Origin: Eubacterium_G segne
GTDB lineage: Bacteria > Bacillota > Clostridia > Lachnospirales > Lachnospiraceae
Direction of reading: 5' to 3'
Length of the DNA stretch: 64,000 nt
Assembly: GCF_014287775.1 (NCBI RefSeq)
Contig: NZ_JACOOZ010000006.1
Span: 1-64,000, forward strand
A program made the position numbers and the translations under genes. The notes under the pieces were generated by a model. The model was not told the DNA's origin and did no database searches. It worked only from the letters and a program-made list of their open reading frames with translations. Each line of letters begins with the position of its first letter. The stretch's first letter is position 1. Shown one piece after another: positions 61,465 through 64,000 of the stretch.

Positions 61465-63099
61465 TTAATCATCAATGTCCATTCCTTCTGTTGTGTAAAT
61501 AGTTCTTTTTCTTGCCATTTCATCATTTTCAAGATATTCATCATAAGTAGTAATTTTATCAATTAACTTGCCGTTTACAATTTCCATAATACGGTTTGCT
61601 GTTGTCTGAACAACCTGATGATCTCTTGAAGAGAAAAGTAAAACTCCCGGGAATTTAATTAAACCGTTGTTAAGGGCAGTGATACTTTCCATGTCAAGGT
61701 GGTCAGTAGGTTCGTCAATAATTAAAACATTAGCACCGCTAATCATAAGCTTAGATAGCATTACCCTGACTTTTTCACCACCGGATAAAACACGGACTTT
61801 CTTCATTCCGTCATCTCCCGCAAATAACATTCTTCCAAGGAATCCACGGACATATGTGGCATCCTTGTTTTCAGAATACTGTGTAAGCCAGTCAACAATA
61901 ACATCATCTGAATCAAAATCCTTTGTGTTATCCTTAGGGAAGTAGGACTGGCTGGTTGTTATGCCCCATTTATAACTTCCTTCGTCAGGCTCAATCTCTC
62001 CTGTAAGAATACGGAATAGAGTGGTTTTGGCTAAACCGTTAGAACCTACAAAGGCAACCTTGTCTTCACGTCCGATTATAAAGGAAATGTCATCTAATAC
62101 TTTAATACCGTCAATTGTTTTTGAAAGATGTTCCACAGTAAGAACTTCATTTCCAATTTCCCTGTCAGGTCTGAAATCTATATATGGATATTTTCTGCTG
62201 GAAGGTTTAATTTCATCCAACTCAATTTTTTCCAATGCACGTTTTCTTGATGTAGCCTGTTTTGACTTTGAAGCATTGGCACTGAATCGCTGAATAAATT
62301 CCTGCAATTCCTTGATTTTTTCTTCTTTCTTTCTGTTAGCTTCCTTCATCTGCTTAACAATTAACTGGCTTGATTCATACCAGAAATCGTAGTTTCCGGC
62401 ATATAACTGAATCTTGGCGTAGTCAATGTCTGCAATCTGAGTACATACTTTGTTAAGGAAATATCTGTCATGAGAAACTACGATAACAGTATTATCAAAG
62501 TTAATCAAAAATTCCTCAAGCCATGCAATGGCATCCAAATCCAAATGGTTAGTAGGCTCATCTAATAACAAAATATCAGGATTTCCAAATAAAGCCTGAG
62601 CTAATAAAACCTTAACCTTTAGTGAACCGGTTAAATCTTTCATAAGACTGTAATGGTATTCAGTGTCAACACCAAGTCCGTTTAAAAGAGTAGCTGCATC
62701 AGACTCAGCTTCCCAGCCGTTCATTTCAGCAAACTCGCCTTCAAGCTCAGAAGCACGGATACCGTCTTCGTCAGTAAAGTCTTCCTTCATGTAAATGGCT
62801 TCTTTTTCCTTCATAATGTCATAAAGACGCTGGTTTCCCATAATAACAGTATCAAGAACAGTATATTCATCGTACTGGAAATGATCCTGCTTTAAGAAGG
62901 AAAGACGCTCACCCGGGGTAATAATAACTTCACCACTGGTTGGCTCAATTTCACCTGTAAGAATTTTCAAAAAAGTTGACTTTCCGGCACCGTTGGCACC
63001 GATAAGACCGTAACAGTGTCCCGGCACAAATTTAATATTAACATCTTCAAAAAGTGCCTTTTTGCCAAAACGCAGTGATATGTTGCTTGTACTTATCAT
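61465..63099 (-). CDS. ABC-F family ATPase (YbiT/YkpA-like)
   Basis: The 544-residue soluble protein has two ABC domains joined by a linker rich in Lys/Arg (about 240-300). Domain 1 has GANGAGKST (about residues 35-43) with a degenerate signature LTGSLKVKVLLAQAL and LLLDEPTNHLDLD. Domain 2 has GSNGLAKTT, where Ala replaces the usual Gly, with LSGGEKVRVMLSKLM and LIIDEPTDHLDME. ABC-F proteins act on the ribosome, some giving antibiotic protection; this one looks like a housekeeping member of the YbiT group. No transmembrane region. Confidence 0.92.
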   Translation of the reverse strand: MISTSNISLRFGKKALFEDVNIKFVPGHCYGLIGANGAGKSTFLKILTGEIEPTSGEVIITPGERLSFLKQDHFQYDEYTVLDTVIMGNQRLYDIMKEKEAIYMKEDFTDEDGIRASELEGEFAEMNGWEAESDAATLLNGLGVDTEYHYSLMKDLTGSLKVKVLLAQALFGNPDILLLDEPTNHLDLDAIAWLEEFLINFDNTVIVVSHDRYFLNKVCTQIADIDYAKIQLYAGNYDFWYESSQLIVKQMKEANRKKEEKIKELQEFIQRFSANASKSKQATSRKRALEKIELDEIKPSSRKYPYIDFRPDREIGNEVLTVEHLSKTIDGIKVLDDISFIIGREDKVAFVGSNGLAKTTLFRILTGEIEPDEGSYKWGITTSQSYFPKDNTKDFDSDDVIVDWLTQYSENKDATYVRGFLGRMLFAGDDGMKKVRVLSGGEKVRVMLSKLMISGANVLIIDEPTDHLDMESITALNNGLIKFPGVLLFSSRDHQVVQTTANRIMEIVNGKLIDKITTYDEYLENDEMARKRTIYTTEGMDIDD

Positions 63100-63226
63100 T
63101 TTAAAACCTCGCTTATATATTTGATATTATTTACTAAATTAATTGCAAATCAAAGTATATCAGTTTTTTTACATTAAAGCAACGTTAATCCCCATATAAA
63201 ATAGGTAGTGAAATTAATAACTTATG

Positions 63227-63235
63227 TGTTATAAT
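63227..63235 (+). promoter_or_regulatory. Extended -10 promoter
   Basis: TGTTATAAT (63227-63235) is a TGn extended -10, about 45 bases before the GH13 gene. No good -35. Confidence 0.5.
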
Positions 63236-63278
63236 TATTTTCATATCATTTCGTTTTAAGGCGTGAAAGGGAGACATC

Positions 63279-64000
63279 ATGAATAATAAACTTTTAGAAA
63301 ACATTAAAGTATACAGAGGAAATCCATTGCTTATGGGAGTTACGGTAATAGGCGATGAGGTGAATTTCGCAATTACAGCTAAATATGGCAGCAATTGCCA
63401 GGTAGTTTTGTATGAAAAAGGAAAAGACGAGGAGGTTGCACGTATTCCCTTTGAAAACGCACAGGTCATAGGAAATGTGTACGCCATGAGTGTGTCTGGA
63501 CTTGATTATTCAAAATATTATTATAATTTTTCCGTGGATGGAGAAATAGTTACTGATGAATATGCAAAGGCACTTTCAGGAAAAAAGAATTGGGGGAAGG
63601 CGTGTGATAATCTAAAAGGTATTATTATAAATGATGATTATGACTGGCAGCAGGATGCACCTTTGAATATTCCTTTTGACGAAACTATTTTATATCGTAT
63701 GCATGTAAGAGGATTTACAAAGCATGCCACATCAAAGGTAAAACACAAGGGAACGTATTTAGGTATTGTTGAGAAAATCCCATATTTAAAAGAGTTAGGC
63801 ATAAATATGATTGAGCTTATGCCGGCATATGAATTTAATGAAATAAAAAAAGAAAACGCAACTTCCATGAAGGGACAGTTTGCCATAGAGTCGCCGGTAC
63901 TTAATTACTGGGGATATACTGACGGTTATGCATTTGCACCTAAGGCATCCTTTGCATGGACTAACACTCCGGGAGGAGAGGTGGAAGAGTTTAAATATCT
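63279..64000 (+). CDS. GH13 debranching-type glucan hydrolase (partial, runs off the window)
   Basis: An ATG at 63279 with AAAGGGAG (63264-63271) starts a frame open to the window end (240 codons). The N-terminal ~100 residues are a CBM48-like beta domain. Then come LYRMHVRGFTKH (about 144-155), IPYLKELGINMIELMP (conserved GH13 region, about 167-182) and YWGYTDGYAFAPKASFA. These are features of isoamylase/pullulanase-type alpha-1,6-debranching enzymes that act on glycogen or starch. No signal peptide is seen, so it is probably cytoplasmic. Catalytic Asp and Glu lie beyond the window. Confidence 0.82.
   Translation, partial: MNNKLLENIKVYRGNPLLMGVTVIGDEVNFAITAKYGSNCQVVLYEKGKDEEVARIPFENAQVIGNVYAMSVSGLDYSKYYYNFSVDGEIVTDEYAKALSGKKNWGKACDNLKGIIINDDYDWQQDAPLNIPFDETILYRMHVRGFTKHATSKVKHKGTYLGIVEKIPYLKELGINMIELMPAYEFNEIKKENATSMKGQFAIESPVLNYWGYTDGYAFAPKASFAWTNTPGGEVEEFKY

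Overview
The window looks like chromosomal DNA of an anaerobic low-GC Gram-positive bacterium, most likely a Lachnospiraceae-type gut Clostridium. This rests on AT-rich codons, strong AGGAGG ribosome binding sites, the Firmicutes-type rpmG-secE-nusG-rplKA-rplJL-rpoBC order, a ferredoxin-dependent 2-oxoacid oxidoreductase, a Re-citrate-synthase-like enzyme and several large secreted glycosidases. I cannot assign a genus or species from sequence alone. No rRNA, tRNA, CRISPR array, intact insertion sequence or prophage was recognised.

Region by region: 1-13.4 kb is the transcription/translation block (L33, SecE, NusG, L11, L1, L10, L7/L12, RpoB, RpoC). It carries twin L1-type mRNA hairpins, an L10 leader with attenuator, and an inserted glycine riboswitch plus Na+/amino acid symporter. 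13.3-15.0 kb is a preQ1-I riboswitch with terminator, followed by a small radical SAM protein (QueL-like candidate) and a YhhQ-type queuosine precursor transporter, starting only about 24 bases after rpoC. 15.1-18.6 kb is a four-subunit 2-oxoacid:ferredoxin oxidoreductase operon with a small membrane protein. 18.6-20.5 kb is a second AGCS symporter with an inserted soluble domain, read from a promoter that is followed at once by a terminator hairpin. 20.5-24.0 kb is a secreted GH66 enzyme. 24-27 kb is a two-component system with an anchored accessory protein. 27-33.4 kb holds asnS, a large RND pump and uppP. 33.4-38.8 kb is a giant secreted protein with three GH18 domains; its C-terminal domain is shared with the GH66 enzyme. 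38.8-43.9 kb is a TetR / LxxG-repeat lipoprotein / MMPL export locus.

44-50.9 kb contains a cytidylate-kinase-like protein, a SecB-like chaperone, a P-loop kinase, gltX, a short UvrD-family helicase and a DUF1292 protein, separated by long AT-rich gaps. 50.9-56.5 kb has an SH3b surface protein, the folate operon folC-folE-folP-folBK and a fused chorismate mutase/prephenate dehydratase. 56.5-58 kb is a repeat-bearing gap followed by a Phd-like antitoxin/PIN toxin pair with a palindromic promoter. 58-63.1 kb has a Re-citrate-synthase-like gene divergent from a LysR regulator, then an alpha/beta hydrolase and an ABC-F ATPase on the minus strand. The window ends inside a GH13 debranching-type glucan hydrolase.

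The most interesting points are the preQ1-gated queuine/preQ1 salvage locus that appears to share the rpoBC transcript, the C-terminal domain shared by two otherwise unrelated secreted glycosidases, the triple-GH18 protein, the symporter with an inserted domain, and several promoters that contain near-perfect palindromes or overlap terminators.
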